DNA of 64,000 bases from contig JAHCKM010000003.1 of NCBI GenBank assembly GCA_026125795.1, forward strand, positions 992,001 to 1,056,000, read 5' to 3'. Shown piece after piece: positions 20,051-29,335 of this stretch. Under the pieces are notes generated by a model. That model made no database searches. It was given only the letters and a program-made list of their open reading frames with translations, and was not told the DNA's origin. The DNA is from Burkholderiaceae bacterium. Its GTDB lineage: Bacteria; Pseudomonadota; Gammaproteobacteria; Burkholderiales; Burkholderiaceae_C. Position 1 is the first letter of the stretch; every line of letters starts with the position of its first letter. Both the position numbers and the translations under genes were made by a program.

Positions 20051-22657
20051 TCAGTCGGAGCGGGGGGGTGACTCCTGCAGCAGCCTCAGCACTGCATCGG
20101 GGTCGACCGGCTTGACGAGGTGGTGATCGAAGCCGGCCTCCTGCGCATGCTCGACGTCGTCCTGCTGGCCCCAGCCGGTGCAGGCGATCAACAGCGGTTG
20201 GTGCTCGCGGCACCGTTCACGGATGCCGCGCGCGAGCTCGTAGCCGTTCAAGTCCGGGATACCGATGTCAAGCACGCCGACATCCGGCTTCCATTCGGTC
20301 GCGATTCGCAGGCCCTCGGCACCGCTGTAGGCCACGCGCACGTCGTGGCCCAGCATCTCCAGGATGGCGGCCAGGGTCTGGGCCGCGTCGACGTTGTCGT
20401 CCACCACCAGCACCCGGCGCTTCGGGTGCGTGTCTGTGATCGTGGTGGAGTTGGGCATTGCGTCCTCCCGTGCCCGCAGCTGCGGCGTCAGTGGCAGGCG
20501 CACGACGAACTCGCTGCCTTGCCCGGCGCCCGCGCTGAAGGCCTCAATGGTGCCACCGTGCTGCTCAACCAGGCCACGCGTCAGCGCCAGCCCGATGCCG
20601 AGGCCACCGCGCGCGCGCTCCAGCGCCGGTTCCAGCTGCGAAAACATGTCGAACACGCGCGGCAGCTGCTGCGCCTCGATACCGATGCCGCTGTCGCGCA
20701 CGCTGACGCGCACACTGCGCTCCTGCGGCGTCACGGTCAGCTTGATCAATCCGCCGGGGTCGGTGTACTTGGCGGCGTTGTTCATCAGGTTGCCGAACAC
20801 CTGGGTCAGCCGCGTCAGGTCGCCATACAAGAACATCGGCCCGGGCGGCACATCGAGCTGCAGCCGCTGGCCCTGCGCCTCGATCAGCGGGCGCGTCGCC
20901 TCGAGTGCTTGCTCCACGGCGCTCAGCAGGTCGATGCGGTCGCGCCGCAGCTCGATCTTGTTGCGGGTGACGCGGCTCACGTCGAGCAGGTCCTCCAGCA
21001 GGCGGGTCATCTGCACCACCTGGCGGTCGATCACGTCGCGACACCAGGCGAGCTGCTGCGTAACGTGCTGATCTTCGTGGCGCATGATGCCCACCGCGTT
21101 GCGGATCGGCGCCAATGGATTGCGCAGCTCGTGCGCCAGCGTGGCGATGAACTCGTCCTTGGCGCGGTCGGCGCGCTTGAGCGACTGCTCGCGCGCATGC
21201 AACTCGTCGAGCAGCTGCGTGCGCTCGTGCATAGCCGAGGCCTGGTCGCACACCGTCTGCATCACCTGAAGATCACCTTCGCGAAAGTGCTCCCGCGAAG
21301 TCGATGCGAACGCCGCCACGCCGTACACGTGGCCGCGCGCGATCAGCGGGAAGCCCGCGAAGCACAACACACCGGCCTGCTGCAGCGAGCGGGCCTGCGG
21401 CAACTCGCTGGCGTGCAGGTGGTTCAGCACCACGGGGCGGCGCTGCTCGACGACGATGCCGCAAAGCGAGTGGTCGAGCGGTGCGCTGCGCATGCTTTCG
21501 AGCAGCTCGGACCCCAAGCCCTGCGCCGACTGCAGCACCAGCGCCTGGTGATCGCCGGTGAGCGCATAATTGAGCTGCACCTCGCTGCCCACCGCATCGG
21601 CGACACGCTCGAACAACTCCTGCTGCAGCAGCGAGGGGTCGTGCTTGCCGAGAATCAGGGCCTGACCGGCGTGCGACAGCGCGTCAAGTTGGCGCAGACG
21701 CCGGCGCAGCGCGGCGTCTGAGCGCACGCGCTCGCTGATGTCGCGCGCGATCATCGCCGAGCCGATCAGATGGCCGGCGGCATTGCGCACTGGCGACAGC
21801 GTGATCGCTAGCGGCACGGTCGCGCCGCCTGCGGTCAGACGCTCGGTCTCGAACTGCGTGATGCGCTCCCCGGCACGCAGCGCACGCAGCATCCGGGCCT
21901 CCTCGGCCCGGCACTGGTCTGGCACCAGCGCATCCATCGTGCTGCCCAGCATGTCGCCGGCCGGCAGGCCGAACATGCGTGTGGCGGCTTCGTTCCACGA
22001 CGTGATCGAGCCCGCCGGGTCGCGTCCGATGATGGCATCGTCGGACGCCGACACGATCGCCGCGAGCCACGCCATGTCCGCCTGCGTTCGCATGCGTTCC
22101 GTGAGATCGATCATCGCGGTGCGGCACTGCATCGCTCCGCCGGTGTCAGGCGAAAGCGCCATCTCCAGCGAAACCCAGCGCGCCGTGCGGATCTCGGGCG
22201 CGAGCTGCACCTCGAGCGTTTGCGGGCCCTCCAGGCGCAACAGCCTGCCCTGGCTCCGGCGAAAGCGCACACGCTCGCTGGGCGCCAGAAAGTCCTGAAA
22301 GCGCCGCCCGATCAGTTGCCCCGCCGTCTGATCGAGCATCGTGCAGGCCAGCCGGTTCACCTCGACGATGACGTCACCGCTGCCGAATGCCACGAAGGCC
22401 ACCGGTGCGCGCTCGAAGAAGTCGGCATAACGGTCGCGTGACTGCTCCAGCGCCGTTTGGGCCTGCCGCAGCTGTTCGTTCTGAGTCTCGAGCTCGATCT
22501 GGTGCACCGACAGCTCGTGCATCAGCCGCTCGGTCTCGGCGCGGTCCAGCGGCGCGGCGCTTGGCGCGTCGCCGGCATGGCGCCAGGTGCCGTGGACGTT
22601 CGGGGCTTCCGGGCCGCGACGCGGCGCCGTCACCGATGACTCGACACGTTTGCCCAC
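20051..22657 (-). CDS. hybrid sensor histidine kinase, PAS-PAS-GAF-HisKA-HATPase-REC
   Basis: Cytoplasmic hybrid kinase of 868 residues with no transmembrane segment. A coiled N-terminus (LMHELSVHQIELETQNEQL) is followed by PAS 1 (about 75-190), PAS 2 (195-312), GAF (325-480), HisKA with His509 in TLAHELRNPL, HATPase_c (610-725) with NLMNNAAKYT and DSGIGI plus GGLGIGL boxes, and a receiver domain (748-865) with DD at 752-753, phospho-acceptor Asp797 and Lys in HLVKPVD. All catalytic residues are present. The start is GTG at 22657. It lies between two broken che-type genes on the same strand, so its partners may be lost. The signal is unknown. Confidence 0.9.
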   Translation of the reverse strand: MGKRVESSVTAPRRGPEAPNVHGTWRHAGDAPSAAPLDRAETERLMHELSVHQIELETQNEQLRQAQTALEQSRDRYADFFERAPVAFVAFGSGDVIVEVNRLACTMLDQTAGQLIGRRFQDFLAPSERVRFRRSQGRLLRLEGPQTLEVQLAPEIRTARWVSLEMALSPDTGGAMQCRTAMIDLTERMRTQADMAWLAAIVSASDDAIIGRDPAGSITSWNEAATRMFGLPAGDMLGSTMDALVPDQCRAEEARMLRALRAGERITQFETERLTAGGATVPLAITLSPVRNAAGHLIGSAMIARDISERVRSDAALRRRLRQLDALSHAGQALILGKHDPSLLQQELFERVADAVGSEVQLNYALTGDHQALVLQSAQGLGSELLESMRSAPLDHSLCGIVVEQRRPVVLNHLHASELPQARSLQQAGVLCFAGFPLIARGHVYGVAAFASTSREHFREGDLQVMQTVCDQASAMHERTQLLDELHAREQSLKRADRAKDEFIATLAHELRNPLAPIRNAVGIMRHEDQHVTQQLAWCRDVIDRQVVQMTRLLEDLLDVSRVTRNKIELRRDRIDLLSAVEQALEATRPLIEAQGQRLQLDVPPGPMFLYGDLTRLTQVFGNLMNNAAKYTDPGGLIKLTVTPQERSVRVSVRDSGIGIEAQQLPRVFDMFSQLEPALERARGGLGIGLALTRGLVEQHGGTIEAFSAGAGQGSEFVVRLPLTPQLRAREDAMPNSTTITDTHPKRRVLVVDDNVDAAQTLAAILEMLGHDVRVAYSGAEGLRIATEWKPDVGVLDIGIPDLNGYELARGIRERCREHQPLLIACTGWGQQDDVEHAQEAGFDHHLVKPVDPDAVLRLLQESPPRSD

Positions 22658-22832
22658 ACAACCCTCGACTGCAGATCTGTCCGGCGCCGCTCAAGTCAGA
22701 GGTCGCCCCCATCCGCCCTCGATTTGAGGCGCTATTCTGGCCTCGCCTCGCCCGATAAGCGCGACATCACCCTGCCCCTGGCGGTCCAGGGGAAATACCC
22801 ACCCGAAGCGGCAAACGCCGTTCCCCGGCGGC

Positions 22833-24300
22833 TCAGCGGGGGCCGGCCTGCCGGTCCCTGAGATCGAACGAAACCACCAGCAGCGAGCGGGGCTTTCCGT
22901 TCGGGGCCGCGCAGCGCGCTCACGCGCTCGTGTGTGCGGATGCGGGTGCCGTCGGCACGCACGTAGCGCTTGTCGGTCTGCACGTCGGAGCCGTCGGCGG
23001 CAGCCGCCTGGAACTGCGCCTGCACGCCGGCGAGATCCCCCGGAGCGGTGATGTCGGTCATGTGCCGGCCCAGGAGCTCGTCTCGGGTGTAGCCGAGCAT
23101 CTCGCACAACCGGTCGTTGGCGAACAACAGCCGGCCTTCGAGGTCGATCTCGCTGACGCCGGCGTAGGCCTGGTTGATGAACTTGCTCAGGCGTTCCTCG
23201 CTGCGCTGGAGCGCCTCCTCGGCCTTCTTGCGTTCGCTGATGTCCACTAGCGTGATGACGGCACCTTCGATGAGGTTGTCCAACGTCCGGTACGGGCGGA
23301 TGCGCATCAGATACCACATGCCGCCCTTGACCTGCACTTCGGCTTCCTTGGGCACCAGCGTGTCGAGCACGGCCTGGGTGTCATCGACCATGCGGTCGTA
23401 GACGACGAAGTTCGACACCACGTTCTCCAGCGGCCGGCCGACGTCGCTCGCGATGAAGTTGATCACCTGGGTGGCGGCCGGCGTGAAGCGGGCGATGCGC
23501 AACTGGTGGTCGACGAACACCGTCGCCACACTGGCCGGTGCGGCCGAAGATGAACAGCACCTGGCCGCGGCTGTTCACCAGCACGCCGGGCTGCGATTAG
23601 TGCTCCAGCAAAGCGCGTTCGGTGACGCGCCGCAGCTGGGTCGCCTCGTTGGCACGCGGCTCGTCCGCCCCTGCGGCCGGCGCGCCCTCGTGCAGCGGGG
23701 TGAGCGGCGGGGCGAATGCCGGCAGCTCCGGCCGCGCGCCAGGCCGGTCGCTGGTCAGGCGCCGGTAGAGTTTCCACTTGCGATCCACCACTTCGAACAG
23801 GCGCGCGCTCTCGCCCGAGCTTTCCGAGTTGCCGAGGAACAGCGCCCCCCGGGCACCAGCGCGTAGTGAAACAACGGGATCAGCTTGCGCTGCAGATCGG
23901 GGTTCAGGTAGATCAGCAGGTTGCGGCAGCTCACCAGGTCGAGCTTGGAAAACGGCGGGTCCTTGATCACGTCTTGCTCAGAGAACACCAGCAGGTCGCG
24001 GATGTGCTTCTGGATGCGATAGGTGCTGCGCTGCGCGTCGTGCGTGAGGAAGCGCTCGAGCCACTCCTCGCTGACGCTGGCGGCGATGCTGGCCGGGTAG
24101 ATGCCGGTGCGCGCATGCTCGATCGCCAGGCGATCGATGTCGGTGGCGAACACCTGCAGCTTGAGGACACGTTAGCGTCGGTGGGCGCTGCGCTGTCGTT
24201 GCTGGAGGGCGGCGGTGCCTCGCGGTTCTGCGAGGCGTCGCTCGCGGGCGCACGCTTGCGGCCGGTCTTGGTCGGTTTCCTCGGCTCGCTCCTGTGTCAC
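22833..24300 (-). pseudogene. cheB-cheR-PAS fusion remnant
   Basis: Fragments in order: a basic N-terminal linker (RKPTKTGRKRAPASDAS) after GTG 24300 with a frame change; the CheB part and CheR start are missing; CheR resumes near 24173 with LKLQVFATDIDR and includes DVIKDPPFSKLDLVSCRNLL; a one-base loss near 23850 (LVPGG) shifts frame to VDRKWKLYRR; TAA at 23597-23599 interrupts LLEH/VLVNSRGQ; a junction near 23530 deletes the coiled linker; PAS sequence ATVFVDHQLRIARFTPAA to ISERKKAEE follows; another frameshift near 22917 precedes SLLVVSFDLRDRQ and the stop. At least five lesions make sequencing error an unlikely explanation for all of them. Confidence 0.85.
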
Positions 24301-24349
24301 TTTCCGGCCGCTGGCGCAGCACTTCGATGGTACGCCGCCGTGCGTGCGC

Positions 24350-24380
24350 AAAAAGGAAAGGGCGCCGAGCGGCGCCCTTT
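24350..24380 (-). terminator. rho-independent terminator after livK-type gene
   Basis: On the minus strand AAAGGGCGCC pairs perfectly with GGCGCCCTTT across a GCTC loop (10-bp stem, 24380-24357), followed by CCTTTTT. It lies 24 bases after the stop of the binding-protein gene and would also insulate the downstream pseudogene. Confidence 0.9.
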
Positions 24381-24403
24381 GTAGACCAGGATGAACCGAT
24401 GCG

Positions 24404-25531
24404 TCAGTTCAGTGGCACCTTCTTGCCGCCTTCATACTTGTACAGCGTCATCGCCGGGTTCTTCAGCTCGCCGTCCTTCTCGAACGAGATGTTGGCGGTG
24501 ACGCCCTTGTAGTTGATGGCGGCCAGCTTGGGCAGGTAGACCTTGGGGTCGGTGGAGCCGGCGTCGACCATCGCCTGCACCAGCACGTGCACCGCGTCGT
24601 ACACGTACGGCGAGTACACCTGGAACTGCTTCGGGTACTTGGCGTCGTAGCGCGCCTTCCACGCCGTGCCGCCGGGCATCTTGGCCAGCGACGAGCCGCC
24701 CTCGGCGCAGACCACGTTGCCCAGCGTCTTGGCGCCGCCCGACAGCTCGATGATCTTGTCGGTGCAGATGCCGTCGCCGCCGAAGTACTTGACGTTCGAC
24801 AGGCCGAGCTGCTCCATCTGGCGCAGCATCGGGCCGGCCTGGGGATCCATGCCGCCGAAGAAGATGCCGTCCGGATTCTTGGACTTGATCGCCGTCAGGA
24901 TCGCCATGAAGTCGGTGGCCTTGTCGGTGGTGTACTGCTGGTCGACGATCTGGATGCCCTTGCTCTTGGCGGTGGCCGCGAACACCTCGGCTACGCCCTG
25001 GCCGTAGGCGGTGCGGTCATCGATCACCGCCACCTTCTTCAGCTTGAGGTTGTTCACCGCGTGCAACGCCAGGCCCGCGCCGAGCGCGTTGTCATTCGCC
25101 AGCAGGCGGAACGCGTTCTTGAAGCCCTGCTGCGAGTACTTGGGGTTGGTGGCCGACGGCGTGATCTGCGGGATGCCGCACTGGTTGTATACCGCCGATG
25201 CGGGAATCGTGGTGCCGGAGTTCAGGTGACCGACGACGCCGGCGACCTTGGCGTCGCACAGCTTCTGCGCGGCAGCCGTGCCCTGCTTCGGATCGGCCGC
25301 GTCGTCTTCGGCCACCAGCTCGAGCCGGACCTTCTTGCCGCCGATGGTCACGCCCTTGGCATTGAGGTCTTCGATCGCCATGCGTGCGCCGTTCTCGTTG
25401 TCTTTGCCGTAGTGCGCTTGCGGACCCGACACCGGACCGACGTGGCCGATCCTGACCACGTCTTGCGCCGACGCGGCACCGGCAATCAGAGCCACCGCCG
25501 CGGCAGCGATCACATTCAGTTTGACTTGCAT
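24404..25531 (-). CDS. livK: branched-chain amino acid ABC transporter substrate-binding protein
   Basis: Periplasmic binding protein of 375 residues. The signal peptide MQVKLNVIAAAAVALIAG ends at AASA-QD. The mature protein begins VVRIGHVGPVSGPQAHYGKDNENG, a LivJ/LivK hallmark, with HLNSGTTIPASAVYNQCGIP forming the ligand cleft. The two Cys pairs of the family are visible in KLCDAK/NQCGIP and GDGICTDK/NVVCAEG. ATG 25531 has a GGAGGT site. Burkholderiales carry several paralogues, so the ligand (Leu/Ile/Val or another amide or amino acid) is not certain. No permease or ATPase genes are adjacent; it is a single-gene unit. Confidence 0.92.
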   Translation of the reverse strand: MQVKLNVIAAAAVALIAGAASAQDVVRIGHVGPVSGPQAHYGKDNENGARMAIEDLNAKGVTIGGKKVRLELVAEDDAADPKQGTAAAQKLCDAKVAGVVGHLNSGTTIPASAVYNQCGIPQITPSATNPKYSQQGFKNAFRLLANDNALGAGLALHAVNNLKLKKVAVIDDRTAYGQGVAEVFAATAKSKGIQIVDQQYTTDKATDFMAILTAIKSKNPDGIFFGGMDPQAGPMLRQMEQLGLSNVKYFGGDGICTDKIIELSGGAKTLGNVVCAEGGSSLAKMPGGTAWKARYDAKYPKQFQVYSPYVYDAVHVLVQAMVDAGSTDPKVYLPKLAAINYKGVTANISFEKDGELKNPAMTLYKYEGGKKVPLN

Positions 25532-25748
25532 CTGTTGGACCTCCAGGGGAGTTGAAACCGTATATTCAGGGTGATTTCTGAACGGGCGAGACGATACCCC
25601 AATCCAGACCCCTGCTACATCGGGAATCCTCGGGGCGCTAGCTCGGGCTAACCAGGGCGCCCAAGGCAGGTTTCAGCGCGCCGCAAATCGGCGCACCGAA
25701 GCCCCACAACGCAGCACTCGTGAACCGCGATGACGTTGGCACGCGGGC
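25532..25748. other. intergenic region upstream of livK
   Basis: The 217 bases hold the livK promoter region; the minus strand shows GAATATACGG about 40 bases before the ATG as a possible -10, without a convincing -35. GGGCGCTAGCTCGGGCTAACCAGGGCGCC (read as GGCGC near 25633 against GGGCGCC near 25656) could form a weak hairpin. I see no small gene. Confidence 0.4.
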
Positions 25749-26111
25749 TCAGCCGCCGCGGTGGCGCCCGAGCTCTTCGTTGACGGCCTGCTCCACCGCC
25801 TCGCGCAGCTTGCGCGCCAGCTCTTTGCGCATCTCGTCGGCCAACGCGGTGTAGATGCGCGACACGGTGGGTGCCAGTGCCTCGCGCAGCCGATGCTCGA
25901 ACAGCACGTCGATGCGCGGCTGCAGGCGCTCGATCACCTTGGTGACGATGCGCGTCTCCTGCATCAGGGCCTCGGCCATCAGCGTTTCCGGCGCCACCTG
26001 CGCATCGGCGCGCGCCGGCCCGGCGGGCGTGCCGGCGGGTTCGGCCGGCAGGTCGATGATGACTTCGGTCAGCGTCGGCACGCGCTGCGGTTTCTTGGGC
26101 TCTGTGCTCAC
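25749..26111 (-). CDS. small conserved protein of unknown function, coupled to holC
   Basis: The 120-residue product has no domain I can name with confidence; it resembles the short DUF2486-like proteins of Burkholderiales. It has a Pro/Ala-rich first third (VPTLTEVIIDLPAEPAG) and a charged, mostly helical remainder with HRLREALAPTVSRIYTAL and a C-terminal helix LREAVEQAVNEELGRHRGG. There is no signal peptide or membrane segment. GTG 26111 is chosen because it overlaps the holC stop (GTGA), implying translational coupling. The location after a DNA polymerase III subunit gene does not by itself define a role. Confidence 0.7.
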   Translation of the reverse strand: MSTEPKKPQRVPTLTEVIIDLPAEPAGTPAGPARADAQVAPETLMAEALMQETRIVTKVIERLQPRIDVLFEHRLREALAPTVSRIYTALADEMRKELARKLREAVEQAVNEELGRHRGG

Positions 26112-26557
26112 TGCGCACTCCCCTCGGCAGATGTCGCCCCGGCCAGCACCGGCGTCAGCCCTTGGCTCACGTAGTGGCGCCAACGTGCGCGGCCGGCCTG
26201 GCGCGCGTCGGGCGCATCGCCCACCAACTCGAGCACGCGCGCGACGCGCTGCGGCTCCTCGAGGGGCTCGTCGCCGAGGTTGATCGCCACGTCGGCCGGC
26301 GGCCAGCCGACGCGTGCATCGAGCAGCCAGATCGGCGTGCGCTGCATCGCGGCGCCGGGCTGCTCGCCGGGACGCACGCGCAGGTGCGGAATGAACTCCA
26401 GCTGCTCGAAGGTCCACAGCATGACGTCAAGGCGGCTCAGGCGCTCGGGCTCGCCGCAGACGATGACGCGCGTGCCGCGCCGATAGGCCTTGCGCAGCAG
26501 GCGGCAGCTGTAGTCCATGACGTCGGCGATGCCGGTGTGGAACTCCAACTGCGCCAT
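26108..26557 (-). CDS. holC: DNA polymerase III subunit chi
   Basis: Clamp-loader accessory subunit that links the gamma/tau complex to single-strand binding protein. The 149-residue sequence opens with EFHTGIADVMDYSCRLLRKA, continues with VIVCGEPERLSRLDVMLWTF, then the characteristic FIPHLRV and PIWLLD segments, and INLGDEPLEEPQRVARVLELV. It follows pepA in the same direction by 31 bases, the pepA-holC order common in proteobacteria. The Ala-rich tail after residue 125 is variable in the family. Confidence 0.93.
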   Translation of the reverse strand: MAQLEFHTGIADVMDYSCRLLRKAYRRGTRVIVCGEPERLSRLDVMLWTFEQLEFIPHLRVRPGEQPGAAMQRTPIWLLDARVGWPPADVAINLGDEPLEEPQRVARVLELVGDAPDARQAGRARWRHYVSQGLTPVLAGATSAEGSAQ

Positions 26558-26588
26558 CGCCGCTGTCCTTCAGCCGCTGTGGATCGTC

Positions 26589-28061
26589 TCAGTCGGCCGC
26601 GGCGCCCGCCTGCGCCAGTACGAAGTGCGTCAGCAGCCCCACCGGCCGTCCGGTGGCGCCCTTCTGCGCGCCCGATTTGTACGCGGTGCCCGCGATGTCG
26701 AGATGGGCCCAGCGCAGCTTCTTGGCGAAACGTTTGAGGAACATGGCCGCGGTGATCGCGCCGCCGGCGCGCGGGCCGACGTTGGCCATGTCGGCGAAGT
26801 TGCTCTTCAGCACCTCGTCGTACTCGGCGTCCACCGGCATGCGCCAGCACGGATCGAGCGCGGCGTCGCCGGCGGCCGACAGCGCCTGCGCCAGATCGTC
26901 GTGCGGCGTGAACAGGCCGCTGCGGTGGTGTCCGAGCGCGATCACGCAGGCGCCCGTGAGCGTGGCGATGTCGACCACCGCACGCGGCTTGAAGCGCTCG
27001 GCATAGGTGAGCGCATCGCACAGGATCAGCCGGCCTTCGGCATCGGTGTTGAGGATCTCGACCGTCTGGCCCGACAGGCTCTTGACCACGTCACCGGGCT
27101 TGACGGCCTTGCCGCTCGGCATGTTCTCGCAGGTGGGGATCAGGCCGATGAGGTTGAGTTTGGGCTTCAGTTGCGCGATGGTGCGGAAGGTGCCCAGCAC
27201 GCTGGCGGCGCCGCCCATGTCGAACTTCATCTCGTCCATCTCGCCGGCCGGCTTGATCGAGATGCCGCCGGTGTCGAAGGTGATGCCCTTGCCCACCAGC
27301 ACCACCGGAGCCTCGCTGTCCGGTGCGCCGTCATAGCGCAGCACGATGAAGCGCGGCGGCTCGTCGGAACCTTGCGCCACCGACAGGAAGGATCCCATGC
27401 CGAGCTTCTCGATCTCCTTGCGGCCGAACACTTCGATCTTCAGTTTCATCGCGCGGCCGAGCTCTTGGGCCTGCTCGCCGAGCATCGTCGGCGTGCAGTG
27501 ATTGCCCGGACGGTTGGCCACCTCGCGCGCGAGCGTCACGCCGGCCACGATGGCGGCGCCGCGCTTGAGGCCCTGCGCCACCGCGGGTTCGTCGGCGCGC
27601 GCGCACAGCAGTGTCACCTTCGACAGCTTGCTGCCGTTGCTCGCACTGGGCTTGGTGTGCCGATACACGTAGACCGCATCACCGGTGGCGCCGGTGAGCG
27701 CCTCGGCATGCGCGGCCGTTACGCGGTCGACACCGGCCAGCCACACCGCCAGGTGTTTGCCGCCCAGCGCTTTGAGCTGTGCCAGCCCTTGCGCCAGCGC
27801 GGCCTTGACGGCTCGTGGCGCCGTATCGGCGGCCACCGCCACGGCCGCGCGCGGCGCCTTCACGCCCGCCAGCTTGCCGAGGTAGAGCGTGCGCCCGTTG
27901 TCGAGCACCAGGTCGCCCTCCTTGAGCGCCGACTGCAGCGCCTGCGCCAGCGGCTTCGGCAAGTCCTGCGGCAGCTTGTTGCCGGCGACCAAGAGCAGCA
28001 ACGCATCGGCGTTGAAAGCCGACACGCCCGCCACCGTCGTCGCCTGATGTCTGAAGTCCAT
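26589..28061 (-). CDS. pepA: leucyl aminopeptidase (cytosol aminopeptidase, M17)
   Basis: Hexameric two-metal aminopeptidase releasing N-terminal Leu and other residues; in E. coli it also acts as a DNA-binding protein. An N-terminal macro-like domain (1 to about 165) precedes the catalytic domain with [29 protein letters not shown] and the M17 signature [14 protein letters not shown]; metal-binding Asp, Glu and Lys are all present. The length of 490 residues is typical. ATG 28061 gives MDFRHQ; upstream sequence is repeat. It is divergent from lptF, the arrangement known from E. coli. Confidence 0.96.
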   Translation of the reverse strand: MDFRHQATTVAGVSAFNADALLLLVAGNKLPQDLPKPLAQALQSALKEGDLVLDNGRTLYLGKLAGVKAPRAAVAVAADTAPRAVKAALAQGLAQLKALGGKHLAVWLAGVDRVTAAHAEALTGATGDAVYVYRHTKPSASNGSKLSKVTLLCARADEPAVAQGLKRGAAIVAGVTLAREVANRPGNHCTPTMLGEQAQELGRAMKLKIEVFGRKEIEKLGMGSFLSVAQGSDEPPRFIVLRYDGAPDSEAPVVLVGKGITFDTGGISIKPAGEMDEMKFDMGGAASVLGTFRTIAQLKPKLNLIGLIPTCENMPSGKAVKPGDVVKSLSGQTVEILNTDAEGRLILCDALTYAERFKPRAVVDIATLTGACVIALGHHRSGLFTPHDDLAQALSAAGDAALDPCWRMPVDAEYDEVLKSNFADMANVGPRAGGAITAAMFLKRFAKKLRWAHLDIAGTAYKSGAQKGATGRPVGLLTHFVLAQAGAAAD

Positions 28062-28082
28062 AATCACAGTCGGTTGTTGGTG

Positions 28083-28128
28083 AGCCCCCAAGGCTGGGCT
28101 GAAGCCCAGCCCGCCCCCCGAGGGGGTC
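28083..28128. repeat. palindromic repeat between pepA and lptF (copy 4)
   Basis: GCTGGGCT-GA-AGCCCAGC (28093-28110) is followed by CCCCCCGAGGGGG (28115-28127). It lies in the divergent promoter region of pepA and lptF, so it may affect either leader. Confidence 0.7.
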
Positions 28129-28170
28129 AAGGAACTCGGGAGCGGCCCTTCGTTCTTGAGAGGTCCGTCG

Positions 28171-29262
28171 ATGTTATTCGATTCAACGCTGCGCAAAGAG
28201 CTGGCGCGCGGATTCGGCGCGACGCTGGTGGTGATCCTGACCATCGTGATCACGATGATGTTGATCCGCGTGCTGGGCCAGGCGGCCAACGGCGTGGTGG
28301 CGCCGACCGACGTGGTGCTGCTGATGGGCTACACGGTGCTGAGCCACCTGCCGACGATTCTGGCGCTGAGCCTGTTCGTGGCGATCGTCGTGACGCTCGG
28401 ACGGATGTACCGCGACAGCGAGATGGCGATCTGGTTCACCAGCGGCGTGGCGCTCACGCGCTTCATCGCGCCGGTGCTGCGCATGGCCTGGCCGGTGCTG
28501 CTGGTGGTGGCGCTGCTGGTGCTGCTGGTGTGGCCATGGGGCAACCGCAGCAGCGCCGAGCTGCGCGAACGCTACGAACAACGCTCCGACTTGTCGCGGG
28601 TGACACCCGGTGTGTTCCAGACCTCGCGCGACGGCAGCCGCGTGTTCTTCATCGAAAAGAGCAGCGAGGAGGCGGTCAACGCCAAAGGCGTGTTCGTGCT
28701 GTCCAACGGCGCGCACGACGAGTCGCTCACGTCGGCGCGCGGCGCCCACGTGGAGACGATCGGCAACGACCGTTTCCTGGTGCTCGACAGCGGCCAGCGC
28801 ACGCACCTGGACCGCGAAAGCGGCGAGCGCACGCTGGCCAGCTTTGCGCGCTACCAGATCCTCACCGGCGAGCAGCAGGTGCAGCGCGCGTCCAACCGCT
28901 CGCCCAAGACGCTGCCCACGGCCGATCTGGTGCGCGAGCCGACGGCACGCAACCAGGGCGAGCTGATCTGGCGCCTGGGCCTGCTGTTCGGCGCGGTCAA
29001 TCTGGTGCTGCTGGCGATCGGCCTGTCGGCCACCAATCCGCGCCGCGCCAACAACTGGAACCTGCTGTTCGCGCTGCTCGGCTTCGTCGTGTACTACAAC
29101 CTCCTCAACCTGTCCGTGGCCTGGGTGTCGGGCGGCAAGCTGGCGCTGGGACCCGCGTTGGCCGCGGTGCACGGCGGCGCCTTCGTGCTGGCCCTCACGC
29201 TGATCTGGTGGCGCGACCATGCCAGCGTCTGGCGCCTGCTGCGCAGGACCCGCGCACATTGA
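28171..29262 (+). CDS. lptF: LPS export ABC transporter permease LptF
   Basis: One of the two inner-membrane permeases that, with LptB, lift LPS out of the membrane onto LptC. The 363-residue sequence begins [19 protein letters not shown], has three N-terminal helices, a periplasmic beta-jellyroll segment (about 120-260) and three C-terminal helices including [23 protein letters not shown] 28171 is chosen since the N-terminal [10 protein letters not shown] is family-like; an earlier GTG/ATG would add only MRGPS-type leader residues. Followed by lptG after 73 bases. Confidence 0.95.
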   Translation: MLFDSTLRKELARGFGATLVVILTIVITMMLIRVLGQAANGVVAPTDVVLLMGYTVLSHLPTILALSLFVAIVVTLGRMYRDSEMAIWFTSGVALTRFIAPVLRMAWPVLLVVALLVLLVWPWGNRSSAELRERYEQRSDLSRVTPGVFQTSRDGSRVFFIEKSSEEAVNAKGVFVLSNGAHDESLTSARGAHVETIGNDRFLVLDSGQRTHLDRESGERTLASFARYQILTGEQQVQRASNRSPKTLPTADLVREPTARNQGELIWRLGLLFGAVNLVLLAIGLSATNPRRANNWNLLFALLGFVVYYNLLNLSVAWVSGGKLALGPALAAVHGGAFVLALTLIWWRDHASVWRLLRRTRAH

Positions 29263-29266
29263 TGAA

Positions 29267-29310
29267 GCCCTCACGCTCGCTTCGCTTGCTGCCTCTCCAC
29301 GAGGGCCGCC
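29267..29310 (+). repeat. strand-oriented repeat after lptF (copy 5)
   Basis: GCCCTCACGCTCGCTTCGCT, then TGCTGCCTCTCCACGAGGGC, beginning five bases after the lptF stop. The first half is close to the copy after the DUF58 gene. The remaining bases to the lptG start (GGCCGGGCGCCGCCGG) are also GC palindromic. Confidence 0.7.
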
Positions 29311-29335
29311 TTCGCACGGCCGGGCGCCGCCGGGC

